Assembly: GCA_047633175.1 (NCBI GenBank)
Contig: JBLIEQ010000005.1
Span: forward strand, 1 to 64,000
Length of the DNA stretch: 64,000 bases
Direction: 5' to 3'
DNA from: Motiliproteus sp047633175
Lineage (GTDB): Bacteria; Pseudomonadota; Gammaproteobacteria; Pseudomonadales; Balneatricaceae
Made by a program: the position numbers and the translations under genes. This document shows positions 42,336 through 53,525 of this stretch, piece after piece (the first letter of the stretch is position 1; every line of letters begins with the position of its first letter). Under the pieces are notes generated by a model that did not search any database, was not told where the DNA came from, and was given only the letters and a program-made list of their open reading frames with translations.

Positions 42336-44108
42336 ATGCGCAGCCATTACTGTGGCGTTTTGAATGAGTCATTGATCGATCAGACAGTCACCCTCTGCGG
42401 TTGGGTACATCGTCGCCGGGATCATGGTGGGGTGATCTTTCTCGACCTGCGTGACCGTGAGGGAGTGGTCCAGGTGGTCTTCGATCCGGATACCGAGGAG
42501 CATTTCGCGCTGGCCGACAGCGTCCGTAATGAGTACGTGCTGCAGGTGACCGGTCGGATCCGTGCGCGTCCGGAGGGTACCGCCAACCCCGATATGAAGA
42601 CCGGCCAGATCGAACTGCTGGGCAAAGAGCTGCAGATTCTTAACCGGGCCGATACCCCGCCGTTTCAGCTCGATGAGCACCAGAGCGTCGGCGAAGATAT
42701 CCGCCTGAAGTACCGGTATGTGGATCTGCGTCGTCCGGAGATGCTCAATAAGCTGCGGTTTCGCTCCAAGGCCACCAATTTTATACGTAGCTATCTGGAC
42801 GATAACGGCTTCCTGGATATAGAAACTCCGATCCTGACTCGGGCAACGCCCGAAGGCGCACGGGATTATCTGGTGCCCAGTCGTACCCATCAGGGCAGCT
42901 TCTTCGCCCTGCCCCAGTCGCCGCAGCTCTTTAAACAGCTGCTGATGGTCGCCGGCATGGATCGTTATTATCAGATCGCTAAATGCTTCCGCGATGAAGA
43001 CCTGCGCGCCGATCGCCAGCCTGAATTTACCCAGATCGATATTGAGACCAGCTTCCTCGACGAAGAGCAGATCATGGAGATCACCGAGAACATGATCCGC
43101 GGTCTGTTCCTCAAGCTGTTGGATGTGGATCTGGGCGAGTTCCCACGGATGTCCTATGCCGAGGCGATGCGCCGTTACGGCTCCGATAAGCCGGACCTGC
43201 GTATCCCGCTGGAGCTGGTCGATGTCAAAGACCTGATGGCAGGCGTTGAATTTAAGGTCTTCGCAGGACCTGCTGCCGATCCCAAGGGCCGGGTCACCGC
43301 GCTGAAAATTCCCGGTGGTGCGGTACTGACCCGCAAGCAAATCGATGAATATACCAAGTTTGTCAGCATCTACGGTGCCCGGGGTCTGGCCTGGATCAAG
43401 GTCAACGACCTGGGCAAAGGCGCGGAAGGCCTGCAGTCGCCGATCATTAAGTTCCTCGGTGAAGCGGTAGCGCTGCAGCTAATGGAGCGGGTCGGAGCAA
43501 GCGATGGCGATATCGTGTTCTTCGGTGCCGATAAGGGCAAGATCGTTACCGAAGCTCTAGGCGCACTGCGTTGTAAGATTGGTGAAGACCTGAACCTGTA
43601 TCAGGGTGAGTGGAAGCCGCTGTGGGTAGTCGACTTCCCGATGTTTGAAGAGACCAGCGATGGCTCGCTAACGGCGATCCACCATCCCTTTACTGCGCCT
43701 TCCTGTACGCCCGAGGAACTCAGTGCTCATCCGGAAACTGCGTTGTCGCGGGCTTACGATATGGTCCTTAACGGCTGTGAGCTGGGCGGTGGTTCTATCC
43801 GTATTCACCAGCAGTCGATGCAGGAAGTGGTGTTCGGTATCCTCAACATCAGCCCCGAAGAGCAGCGTGAGAAGTTCGGCTTCCTGCTCGATGCCCTTAA
43901 GTTTGGCGCGCCACCCCATGGTGGTCTGGCCTTCGGCCTGGATCGTCTGGTCATGCTGATGACCGGCTCCAGCTCCATCCGTGAGGTGATCGCCTTTCCG
44001 AAGACGCAGAGCGCCGCCTGCGTCATGACCTCGGCTCCCAGCGAGGCCAGCGTGGCTCAGCTGAGTGACCTGAGCATTCGAGTGCGCAAGCCTCAATCTG
44101 AAGACTGA
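42336..44108 (+). CDS. aspS: Aspartyl-tRNA synthetase
   Basis: 590 residues. Anticodon-binding OB-fold (about 1-110, GWVHRRRDHGGVIFLDLRDR near 22-41), class II motif 2 (IAKCFRDEDLRADRQPEFTQ near 212-231), the bacterial GAD insertion domain (about 290-430) and motif 3 (GGLAFGLDRLVMLM near 529-542). Full length for the bacterial enzyme. It charges tRNA-Asp. A strong terminator follows at 44153. Confidence 0.98.
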   Translation: MRSHYCGVLNESLIDQTVTLCGWVHRRRDHGGVIFLDLRDREGVVQVVFDPDTEEHFALADSVRNEYVLQVTGRIRARPEGTANPDMKTGQIELLGKELQILNRADTPPFQLDEHQSVGEDIRLKYRYVDLRRPEMLNKLRFRSKATNFIRSYLDDNGFLDIETPILTRATPEGARDYLVPSRTHQGSFFALPQSPQLFKQLLMVAGMDRYYQIAKCFRDEDLRADRQPEFTQIDIETSFLDEEQIMEITENMIRGLFLKLLDVDLGEFPRMSYAEAMRRYGSDKPDLRIPLELVDVKDLMAGVEFKVFAGPAADPKGRVTALKIPGGAVLTRKQIDEYTKFVSIYGARGLAWIKVNDLGKGAEGLQSPIIKFLGEAVALQLMERVGASDGDIVFFGADKGKIVTEALGALRCKIGEDLNLYQGEWKPLWVVDFPMFEETSDGSLTAIHHPFTAPSCTPEELSAHPETALSRAYDMVLNGCELGGGSIRIHQQSMQEVVFGILNISPEEQREKFGFLLDALKFGAPPHGGLAFGLDRLVMLMTGSSSIREVIAFPKTQSAACVMTSAPSEASVAQLSDLSIRVRKPQSED

Positions 44109-44152
44109 GCATCCCCTCCGCTGACGGGTACCGCCTGTCAGTGAATGTGATA

Positions 44153-44192
44153 AAAAAACCGTGGTCGCGTAGAGCGTCACGGTTTTTTTTTG
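44153..44192 (+). terminator. Rho-independent terminator after aspS
   Basis: An A-run plus CCGTG pairs with CACGG plus a T-run (AAAAAAACCGTG and CACGGTTTTTTTTT, loop of 14 bases). It begins 44 bp after the aspS stop. Confidence 0.9.
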
Positions 44193-44349
44193 GCGATGTA
44201 CCAATCTGTTGTTGTGAGCAGCTAATCCTGCATTATCGTCTTTTTAAGCAGACTCCGATTCCACCTCCCGGCGGCTTTATTGGTGCACTGACGACAAAGA
44301 AGTGAAGCAAGAAGGGGGGCTCTGTGAGTTAGGCTTCAGCCTGACGCTT

Positions 44350-45837
44350 TTAAGGGTTCGGCTCCGCAGCCAAACGACGCACTTCCACGCGGCTGGGTTC
44401 AAGTGCGGCAGTGGTCGTAGGCATCGGCAGGTAACGTACCGGTATCTGGTGGCTCGGCAGGCGCTGGCGTAACCAGAGATCCAGCTGGGCATGGTCGATA
44501 GCCGCCTGACTGCGGATAAAGACCACCGGTCGCAGGCCTTGGCCGGGATCGTCGGCCGGTACCACCAGGCACTCGTCGATACCCGGGTAAGCTGCTAGCG
44601 CCCGTTCGATCGTTTCAGGTTGGATGTTTTCGCCGCCGCTGATGAACTGATTGTCCAGACGTCCACCGATGCTCAGCTGCTGTTGCGGATCGAACTGTCC
44701 CAGGTCCCCGGTGTGGAACCAACCCTGCGCATCCACGGGCTGGTGACAACGACCTTTGCGGTAATAGCCCAGAAACAGGGACGCCCCCTTGACCAGAATC
44801 TCATTCTCATCGGATAACCGCAGCTGGCAGTGTGGCAACAGGCTGGTGAGCCGTGCTGAGGCACAGGGCGGTCCTGTCATCACCTGGGAACTCATCTCGG
44901 TCAGATCATAGCTGATCCAGCTCTGCAGCGGCTGCTGATACAGCCAGCGGAGAAGCCGGGGCGCGAGGCTGGCACCGCTTAGCAGTAACTGTTGCAGGGT
45001 GCTGTTGGCAAAATTGAAATTTGCTTGCTGCAGCGATAGAAGCTGGGAGGGAACGGCGGACAGATGGGTCAGGCGCGGTTCAGCCAGCAGCTGCAGCAGC
45101 GGCTGCAGCAGCGGCTGTTCCCGGGATTCTGCCGGGGCCGGGATTATCAGGCTGGCACCTGCCAGCAGGCAGCGGAACAGGATTGCCTGACCACCGATAT
45201 GATATAGCGGCAGCAGCAGTCCCCAGCCATCGCCGGGCTTGAGTGGAATCAGGTGGCGACTGCCCTCGGCACTGGCGAGATGGTTGTTGTAGCTGTGCAG
45301 CGCCAGTTTAGGGGTGCCGGTGGCGCCCGAGGTTAGTACCCCGCTCAGGGGCGCATCGGGGTGCGTGATAACCAGGGTGGGGATCTGAAGCTGGCGCGGA
45401 ATCGATGCGAGAGCGTTGAGGTCCAGCCTGAAGCAGCGCTCAGGCAGCAGGCGGCTGTCCAGGCGGGTCGACTGGGCAGCCGGGTCGGGCGTTGCGCTCT
45501 CATCGATAAAGCCATCGGCATCGCAGCCTAGGATCAGTGCGTGTTTTTGGGCCTGCAGAAAATCGGGATCGATCGGAATCAGCACGCAGCCCAGGCGCAG
45601 TGAGGCGATCAGCAGACGCAGCAGTTCGCCCTGGTCCTGGATCGCCACCAGCAGCCGTTGGCCCGGTTTTATACCCTGTTGCTGCAGCCAGTGCCGGCGC
45701 TGTTCGACCTGATGATGCAGGTCGTCATAGCGACATAGAATTGCGCCCCCCTGCGGCTGATGCTCGACCAGCGCGATCGCCGCGGGTCGTGCTATGGCGT
45801 GCAGTGCCAGAGGACAGAGGCTTGGCTGTTCAGTCAT
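44350..45837 (-). CDS. MenE-like AMP-forming acyl-CoA ligase, orphan
   Basis: 495 residues from MTEQPS (ATG at 45837; METNAM at 45852 is an alternative). It belongs to the ANL superfamily and is closest by pattern to o-succinylbenzoate-CoA ligase: LTSGATGTPKLALHS near 171-185, YDLTEMSSQVM near 305-315 and GGRLDNQFISGGENIQPETI near 387-406. No other men genes are nearby. Two oddities are visible: the A5 motif has Asp where Gly is usual, and the C-terminal region that should hold the adenylation lysine reads ALEPSRVEVRRL, with Arg in the probable lysine position. It may be a divergent acyl-CoA ligase rather than MenE. Confidence 0.75.
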   Translation of the reverse strand: MTEQPSLCPLALHAIARPAAIALVEHQPQGGAILCRYDDLHHQVEQRRHWLQQQGIKPGQRLLVAIQDQGELLRLLIASLRLGCVLIPIDPDFLQAQKHALILGCDADGFIDESATPDPAAQSTRLDSRLLPERCFRLDLNALASIPRQLQIPTLVITHPDAPLSGVLTSGATGTPKLALHSYNNHLASAEGSRHLIPLKPGDGWGLLLPLYHIGGQAILFRCLLAGASLIIPAPAESREQPLLQPLLQLLAEPRLTHLSAVPSQLLSLQQANFNFANSTLQQLLLSGASLAPRLLRWLYQQPLQSWISYDLTEMSSQVMTGPPCASARLTSLLPHCQLRLSDENEILVKGASLFLGYYRKGRCHQPVDAQGWFHTGDLGQFDPQQQLSIGGRLDNQFISGGENIQPETIERALAAYPGIDECLVVPADDPGQGLRPVVFIRSQAAIDHAQLDLWLRQRLPSHQIPVRYLPMPTTTAALEPSRVEVRRLAAEPNP

Positions 45838-45886
45838 CGCATTTGTTTCCACCGTGTTTATTGTCGGACTAACGTGCCTATCGTCG

Positions 45887-45905
45887 GGCTGAAGCCCGAC
45901 CTACG
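45887..45905 (-). repeat. REP element, GGGCTTCAGCCC variant
   Basis: GTCGGGC-TGAA-GCCCGAC followed by CTAC; read on the minus strand it is GTAG plus the stem-loop. Confidence 0.7.
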
Positions 45906-45922
45906 AGACCGATCTGTGAGTC

Positions 45923-46205
45923 CTACCTACAGGGGTCCCATTGCTGTCGCAGGCCTTCGATTCGCAACAATAGCGCTGGAAGTTCCTCGGGTGGTATCGC
46001 CGGACTGATCACCTGAAGAGTCCTGCATCTCATCGCAGGCTTGCTATCCGTAGCAACAGCGCTGGAAGTTCCTTGGGTGGTATCGCCGGGCTGATCACCT
46101 GAAGAGTCCTGCATCTCATCGCAGGCTTGCTATCCGTAGCAACAGCGCTGGAAGTTCCTCGGGTGGTATCGCCGGGCTGATCACCTGAAGAGTCCTGCAT
46201 CTCAT
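45923..46205 (-). repeat. 86-bp tandem array of C-terminal EAL codons, ATGA-linked mini-ORFs
   Basis: Units starting on the plus strand at 45949, 46035, 46121 and 46207 share an 86-bp period; the last is the end of the GGDEF/EAL gene itself. On the minus strand the gene's TGA (46204-46202) overlaps an ATG, opening a 29-residue ORF (MRCRTLQVISPAIPPKELPA and so on, ending RIASLR) whose TGA (46118-46116) overlaps the next ATG. A second ORF runs to 46030 and a third, with a different tail (RIEGLRQQWDPCR), ends at 45923. Each unit is 90 nt with 4-nt overlaps. Confidence 0.85.
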
Positions 46206-49200
46206 CGCAGGCTTGCTATCCGTAGCAACAGCGCTGGAAGTTCCTTGGGTGGTATCGCCGGGCTGATTAGATAACCCTGCATATCATCGCAGCCGTGTTG
46301 TTTCATGAACTGCCTCTGCTCCTCGGTCTCCACGCCCTCGGCGATCACCTTCATATTGAGGCTGTGGCCGAGGGAGATGATGGCTTTGACGATCGCCGCA
46401 TTGCCCGGTTCTCGCTCCAGATCCATCACGAAAGAGCGGTCGATCTTGAGTTTGTCGGCGGCAAAGCGTTTCAGGTAGGAGAGCGATGAGTAGCCGGTAC
46501 CAAAGTCATCGATGGCCAGCTGAATACCCAGCTGGCGCAGCTGCGCCAGAGTTTTTATGGCCATCTCGACATTATTCACCAGTATGCTCTCGGTCAGCTC
46601 CAGTTCCAGGTCGGTCGCGGCAAGGCCGGTTGAGGCCAGCGTCTCGGTCACCGTCGCCAGCAGCTGTCCGGGATCGCGGAACTGGCGGGCGGAGAGGTTG
46701 ATCGCGACCGGTATATGGCAGAGGCCCTGGCGTTGCCAGGCTTTGTTCTGACGGCAGGCCTCGGCCAGGACCCAGTTGCCGATAGCGACGATCAGCCCGC
46801 TCTGCTCGGCGATATCGATAAACTGTCCCGGCGTCAGGAGCCCTCGACTGGGGTGATTCCAGCGGATCAGAGCTTCGAGTCCGATCAGCAGGCCGCTCGA
46901 GACCTCCAGCTGGGGCTGGTAATGCAACACAAACTGTTGCTGTTCGATCGCCTCGTGCAAGTCGATCTCCAGAGTCATCCGCGCCCGGGCCCGGTCACCC
47001 ATTTCTTGGGTAAAGAACTGATAGCCGTTACGCCCCTGCTCTTTAGCACGATACATAGCGACATCGGCGTTCTTTAGCAGCATCTTGGCGTCGGCCCCAT
47101 CCTGGGGGAAACTGCTGAGCCCCAGGCTGACGCTGAGGTGAATCGGTTTGCCCCTGACCTCATAGACGCGGCAGAGGGCCGCTAGTATTTTATTGGCCAG
47201 CAAGGCCTGTTCGGCTTCTGAGGCCAGTCCCTTGGCCAGTAGGGTGAACTCATCGCCGCCTAAGCGCGCCACCAGATCGCTGGCGCGCAGAGTCTCGCGG
47301 AGCCGGTCGGCAACCTGGCAGAGGATCTGGTCGCCGGCATCGTGCCCCAGGGAGTCGTTAATCAGTTTAAAGCCGTCCAGGTCCATAAAGAGCACCGATA
47401 GCGTGCTGTTGTTCCGCTCAGCCTCCTTGATACTCTGTGCCAGGTGCTCCTGAAAGGCGCTGCGGTTATTCAACCCGGTGAGGTGGTCATAGTTGGCCAG
47501 GTAGACCAGACGCTCCTCTTTGGCCTTGAGCTCGGTAATGTCGGTCACCTGGGCGACGTAATGGCTAATTCGGAGCTGCTTTTTGACCGCGTTGATGGTG
47601 AGCCACGTGGGATAGACCTCACCGTTTTTACGTCTGTCCCAAATCTCGCCCTGCCAGCGCCCAGTGCGCTTGAGTTGTCGCCGCAGCTGCTTAAAGAAGG
47701 CCGGAGGGTGGCGACCGGAGGCTAATAACGCCGGGGGTCGACCGAGCAGTTCGGCCGCGCTGTAGCCGCTGATCTGACAAAAAGCCGGGTTGACCTGCAG
47801 GATGCGCTGCTTGGAATCGGTGACAATCACGCCCTCGGCGGTACTCTCGAACACCTTGGAGGCCAGACGCTGCATATCCTCGGCCTGTAGCCGCTTGGTG
47901 ATATCGGTGATGCTGCCCCGCACCAGCGTGCCCTCATCGGATGGGAAGGGCACCAGGGCGATGGCGCAGGGAAAGCGGCGGCCGTTGGCGTCCTGATGCT
48001 GCCACTCGAAGCGGACGGCCTGCCCGGACTGAGCCTGGGTAATATATTCCTGGCTGGCTGCAAGAGAGGTGCGACCATCGGGTTGATGCTCGGGGCAGAG
48101 GTCCAGCAACGCCATCCGGGACAGCTGTGGGTAGGGGTAACCAAACATTGTCACAGCCTTGGCGTTAGCGTCCACGAGGAGACCTTTGCCGACATCGAGG
48201 AGTATGATCGCCTCGATGGCGTTGTCGAACAGGGCCCGGTTGCGGGCCTGGCTGGTCTGGAGCGCGCCTATCAGCTGCTGCTGTTGCTGTTTATCGAGTT
48301 CCAGCGCCTGATTACTGCGCTTGAGATCGGCAGTGGTGCTGGCCACACGCTGTTCCAGCTGGCGGCTGAAACGCAGCAGCACTCGGCGGGCGTGCTCACG
48401 CTCGGTGATCGTCGCGCAGAGTAACAGGCTGCACAGGGCAATAGAGCCGATAAAGATCTGCAACAGGTGTAACGAAAAATTCAGATCTGTATAGGCGAAC
48501 GGCCCTAGCCCGTTCAGGGTGCCGAAGGTGGCAAATGTCGCCAGCGCCAGGACAAAGAGCACCGAGCCGCGGATCCCAAAGCGATAACCGATGCTGATCA
48601 GTAGTAGTAAGGGCAGAAAGGCGAAGGGGCCGTTGGAGTATGCCTGCGGCGTCCAGTCGACGAAGAGATGCAGGCTGATCAGCAGGGTAGCCAGCGCGAA
48701 CAGCAGCATCTCCTTAAGGTTACGCTGTGGGAGTTTATAGCCCTTGCCGAAGGCCAGCAGCAGGGGGGTAAACAGCAGCGCACCGACCGCATCGCCGCTC
48801 CACCAGCTCGCCCAGAGGATCGCAAAGTGCTCCCAGGCCCTGGGTTGTTGCCAGTCCATGATGGCAGCAACCCCGATGCTGGCGCTGACCATCGCGGCGA
48901 ACAGCACCGCCAGGCTAAATAGAAAGACACCATGGAGATGGTTGAGGGGGTAGCTTTTGGGGGTGATTCGAGCGATCAGCCAACAGGCGGCAACAGCCTC
49001 GAGGGTGTTGCCAATGGCGACCTGTAGGGCCGTCAGGCTGGCGCCGTCCACCTGCAGATTCGCCAGGAATGCCCCTAAGAAAACGCCGGGCCAGAGACGG
49101 ATGCCGAACCGTATCAGGGTGGCGATGGCGATACCCGCAGGAGGCCAGACCGGGCTGGTGTAGCCATCGATTGCCAGCAGCAGGCCCAGTTTCGCCGCGA

Positions 49201-49297
49201 TAAAATAAACCAGTGCCAGCAGGCAGACCTCCCATATCCAGCGCGCAGAAAGCCGGGGGCTGAGGGGTCGGTGCAAGAGGCTGAACGGGTTATACAT
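46202..49297 (-). CDS. MASE1-PAS-PAS-GGDEF-EAL cyclic-di-GMP protein
   Basis: 1031 residues. Membrane MASE1 sensor (about 20-310; GYTSPVWPPAGIAIATLIRF near 45-64), coiled coil about 300-345, two PAS domains (about 345-465 and 470-595), GGDEF domain (about 600-760, intact RLGGDEF near 678) and EAL domain (about 775-1025, LEALIRWN near 804, DDFGTGYSSLSYL near 932). Both catalytic motifs look intact, so it may make or degrade c-di-GMP in response to an oxygen/redox or small-ligand cue. The 3' end is duplicated downstream three times, and the reading frame ends inside the first unit. Confidence 0.94.
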   Translation of the reverse strand: MYNPFSLLHRPLSPRLSARWIWEVCLLALVYFIAAKLGLLLAIDGYTSPVWPPAGIAIATLIRFGIRLWPGVFLGAFLANLQVDGASLTALQVAIGNTLEAVAACWLIARITPKSYPLNHLHGVFLFSLAVLFAAMVSASIGVAAIMDWQQPRAWEHFAILWASWWSGDAVGALLFTPLLLAFGKGYKLPQRNLKEMLLFALATLLISLHLFVDWTPQAYSNGPFAFLPLLLLISIGYRFGIRGSVLFVLALATFATFGTLNGLGPFAYTDLNFSLHLLQIFIGSIALCSLLLCATITEREHARRVLLRFSRQLEQRVASTTADLKRSNQALELDKQQQQQLIGALQTSQARNRALFDNAIEAIILLDVGKGLLVDANAKAVTMFGYPYPQLSRMALLDLCPEHQPDGRTSLAASQEYITQAQSGQAVRFEWQHQDANGRRFPCAIALVPFPSDEGTLVRGSITDITKRLQAEDMQRLASKVFESTAEGVIVTDSKQRILQVNPAFCQISGYSAAELLGRPPALLASGRHPPAFFKQLRRQLKRTGRWQGEIWDRRKNGEVYPTWLTINAVKKQLRISHYVAQVTDITELKAKEERLVYLANYDHLTGLNNRSAFQEHLAQSIKEAERNNSTLSVLFMDLDGFKLINDSLGHDAGDQILCQVADRLRETLRASDLVARLGGDEFTLLAKGLASEAEQALLANKILAALCRVYEVRGKPIHLSVSLGLSSFPQDGADAKMLLKNADVAMYRAKEQGRNGYQFFTQEMGDRARARMTLEIDLHEAIEQQQFVLHYQPQLEVSSGLLIGLEALIRWNHPSRGLLTPGQFIDIAEQSGLIVAIGNWVLAEACRQNKAWQRQGLCHIPVAINLSARQFRDPGQLLATVTETLASTGLAATDLELELTESILVNNVEMAIKTLAQLRQLGIQLAIDDFGTGYSSLSYLKRFAADKLKIDRSFVMDLEREPGNAAIVKAIISLGHSLNMKVIAEGVETEEQRQFMKQHGCDDMQGYLISPAIPPKELPALLLRIASLR

Positions 49298-49653
49298 AGG
49301 GCCTAGGCCTTAACTGACTAAAGAATGAGAGCGACAACTATCTTGACATAGAGGGCGCGCTGCAACTGCAGGTTAGTCTTCAAGACCATAGTGGTTAAAA
49401 AAAGAATATATAGCAAGTAATCAATAAGATACTGGAATTAAACAGAAATAAAGGGCTGTAGGTCGGACTCGTAGGTCGGACTTTAGTCCGACAAAGCTAG
49501 CAAGAAGCACCCATCCCCCAACCAAACCCCGACCCACAAAAGACACTACGGCCTATGGATTGGTCTGAAATTTCTTCGGTAATGTGGGTAAGGAACGCCC
49601 TGCGTCGGACTACTTCCTACCCACAAAAAGCCGACCTACAACGACCTACAGGG
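49298..49653. other. Intergenic region with a REP pair
   Basis: 356 bp without a gene. An AT-rich segment (49390-49445) is followed by a head unit (49458-49470), a full REP (49471-49492) and an inverted tail (about 49604-49650), just downstream of the acyl-CoA synthetase gene. Confidence 0.6.
49458..49650 (+). repeat. REP head and inverted tail
   Basis: GTAGGTCGGACTC, then GTAG plus GTCGGAC-TTTA-GTCCGAC, with a tail GTCGGACTACTTCCTACCCA to CCGACCTAC in opposite orientation about 110 bp later. Confidence 0.8.
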
Positions 49654-51300
49654 CTACTCCTGCTCGGCCTGCTGACGCAGCAAGAAGCGCTGCAGCTTGC
49701 CGCTGGGGGTCTTGGGCAGGTCGTCGACAAACTCGATCTCGCGCGGGAAGGAGTGGGTCGACAACCGCTTGCGGACGAACTGCTGCAGCGCTTCGGCAAG
49801 CTCGAGTGTGGGGTCCAGTTCCGGGCGGATCACCACAAAGGCCTTAACAATAGAACCACGCTTGGCATCGGGTTTGGCGACCACGGCGCTTTCGGTAACG
49901 GCCGGATGCTCCAGCAGCGTATTTTCGACATCGGCCGGTCCAATCCGGTAGCCGGCGGAGGTGATGATGTCATCATCGCGGCCGGTGTAGGAGTGCGAGC
50001 CATCGCCGTTGCTGACTACCATATCCCCGGTCAGGTAGTAGTCGCCCTGGTAGGGGTTCTTATCGCTCCAGCTGTAACCCTGAAAGAAAAACTGCGGCGA
50101 CCGGGTTAAATCGACCGCGAGTTGGCCCGTCTGTCCGGCAGCCACCTCCTGGAAGTCATCATCCAGCGCCACCAGCCGGTAACCGGGCATCGGGTAGCCC
50201 ATACTGGCGGTACGGTGCTGATGCTCAAGGGCGTGAAAGTTACAGGCGGTCATCCCAGTCTCAGTCTGGCCGTAATGGTCGCATACCGGACAGTCGAAGA
50301 CCCGCTGCATCCAGCTGATCACCTCGGGGTTGAGCGGCTCACCGGCACTGCTGGCGACACGCAGCCGGATATCATACTCGGCGCGCTGCTGCTCATTGGC
50401 CATCAGCAGGCGGTAGGCGGTAGGGGCGGCGGCCAGATTGGTGATACGGAAGTCTTGCAAGAACGCATAGGTGTTGTCGGCGGTAAAGCCCGCTTCATTA
50501 AAGTGGGTGGTGCAGCCGAGCAGTAGCGGGCCGACGACTGCATAGTAGAGCCCGTATGCCCAGCCTGGATCGGCGACGTTCCAGTAACGGTCATCGGGAC
50601 GCAGACCGATCGCCTGTTCCATGTAGGTCCAAAACGAGATCAGCGCCCGGGCGGGTACCGCAACGCCCTTGGACTTGCCGGTGGTGCCGGAGGTGAACAT
50701 CTGCAGGAAGGGGTCATCCTGACCGATCTTGACCGGGGTGAATTGCTCCGGTTGGAACTCGATTGCGGTGCTGTAGATAAAATCGGCCTCCGCCGCCAGT
50801 GCGTGATCCACCTCGGCGATCAGCAGGGTCTTGGGGCAGCCTTTAACATCGGCAAGTTTCGGCCACTGCTCGGTGTTGGTGACGATTAATTTGGTCTGGG
50901 CCTGTTCGAGGCGATACTCGATGGCGCCGGAGCCGAAGGCGGTAAACAGCGGCTGATAGACAGCGCCGGCACGCAGGGTGCCCAGTACGACCACCAGCAG
51001 TTCTGGGGTGCGCGGTAGCAGACAGGCGACTCTGTCGCCCTTGCCGACCCCCTGGCTGCTCAGAAAGTTGGCGAACTGGGCCGCGCGCTTCTGTAGCTCG
51101 GCAAAGCTCAGTTCGCCGCTGCTGCCATCGACCCGCAGATAGCGCAAGCCTATCTTATCGCCCCCCGCGTGGCGGTCACAGAGTTCTTCACAGACGTTCA
51201 GGCCCTGTTCCGGGTCTGCGCTGAGGTTGCCGATAAACTGTGACTCGATCTGGGCCGCGTCGAACTGGTCGCTGTAATCCTGATGGCTGGGTTGCGTCAT
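49654..51300 (-). CDS. AMP-binding acyl-CoA synthetase (acetyl/medium-chain type)
   Basis: 548 residues of the ANL family: P-loop FTSGTTGKSKGVAVP near 203-217, HYGQTETGM near 347-355, TGDMVVSNGDGSHSYTGRDDDII near 432-454 and the catalytic lysine in LPKTPSGKLQRFLL near 527-540. It converts a carboxylic acid, CoA and ATP to acyl-CoA. It resembles acetyl-CoA synthetase/medium-chain ligases more than FadD. It lies downstream of the second ligase in the ABC-importer cluster, so its substrate may be the imported acid. Confidence 0.9.
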   Translation of the reverse strand: MTQPSHQDYSDQFDAAQIESQFIGNLSADPEQGLNVCEELCDRHAGGDKIGLRYLRVDGSSGELSFAELQKRAAQFANFLSSQGVGKGDRVACLLPRTPELLVVVLGTLRAGAVYQPLFTAFGSGAIEYRLEQAQTKLIVTNTEQWPKLADVKGCPKTLLIAEVDHALAAEADFIYSTAIEFQPEQFTPVKIGQDDPFLQMFTSGTTGKSKGVAVPARALISFWTYMEQAIGLRPDDRYWNVADPGWAYGLYYAVVGPLLLGCTTHFNEAGFTADNTYAFLQDFRITNLAAAPTAYRLLMANEQQRAEYDIRLRVASSAGEPLNPEVISWMQRVFDCPVCDHYGQTETGMTACNFHALEHQHRTASMGYPMPGYRLVALDDDFQEVAAGQTGQLAVDLTRSPQFFFQGYSWSDKNPYQGDYYLTGDMVVSNGDGSHSYTGRDDDIITSAGYRIGPADVENTLLEHPAVTESAVVAKPDAKRGSIVKAFVVIRPELDPTLELAEALQQFVRKRLSTHSFPREIEFVDDLPKTPSGKLQRFLLRQQAEQE

Positions 51301-51603
51301 GTTAGGCCTTCTATTCTGGGTGATTGTTTTTTAAATGCTTGCGTCGGGCTTGTATCTCGACCTTGTATCTGGGCTCGTAGGTCGGACTCGTAGGTCGGAC
51401 TTTAGTCCGACAAGGCTAACAAAGAGCACCCATTGCCAAACCAAACCCCGACCCACAAAAAAAATACACTGTGGATTTTTCTGAAATTCCTTCGGTTATG
51501 CTGGCAAGGTGCAGCCATCGTCGGACTACCTTCTACCGACAAAACGCGACCCATAGGGACGTGGGAAGTGCAGCAAGTCCGTCGAGAACGGATGCTGCTC
51601 GAC
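51301..51603. other. Intergenic region with a REP pair
   Basis: 303 bp between the two synthetase genes. It contains a REP head unit (51377-51389), a full REP (51390-51411) and a degenerate inverted tail (about 51520-51560). A segment similar to 49490-49600 lies between them (CACCCATxxCCxAACCAAACCCC), so the two regions are related copies. No gene. Confidence 0.6.
51377..51560 (+). repeat. REP head and inverted tail
   Basis: Same arrangement as at 49458-49650, including much of the sequence between head and tail; the tail here is more degraded (CGACCCATAGG instead of CGACCTACAGG). Confidence 0.78.
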
Positions 51604-53304
<1,701 letters not shown>

Positions 53305-53408
53305 GGTCGATTCCTTGGCTTTCTTGAGGCGGGTGGCTGGCGATAAGGGCTAATTAAAAGGGTAGTAACAATTGAACATATGTATTTTTGATATGTAATT
53401 GATTATGT

Positions 53409-53525
53409 GTAGGTCGGACTTTAGTCCGACAAGGCTGACAGGGCTGACAGGGCCGACAGGGCTGACAGGGCTGACAAGGAGCGCTCTGCGTCGGACTACT
53501 TTCTATCCACAAAACGCCGACCTAC
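53409..53525 (+). repeat. REP head, 10-bp tandem repeat and inverted tail
   Basis: Full REP at 53409-53430, then about five copies of a 10-bp unit (GGCTGACAGG, 53432-53480) and the inverted tail ending in CCGACCTAC at 53525. The tail overlaps the stop codon of the AhpD-like gene (53522-53524). Confidence 0.82.
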
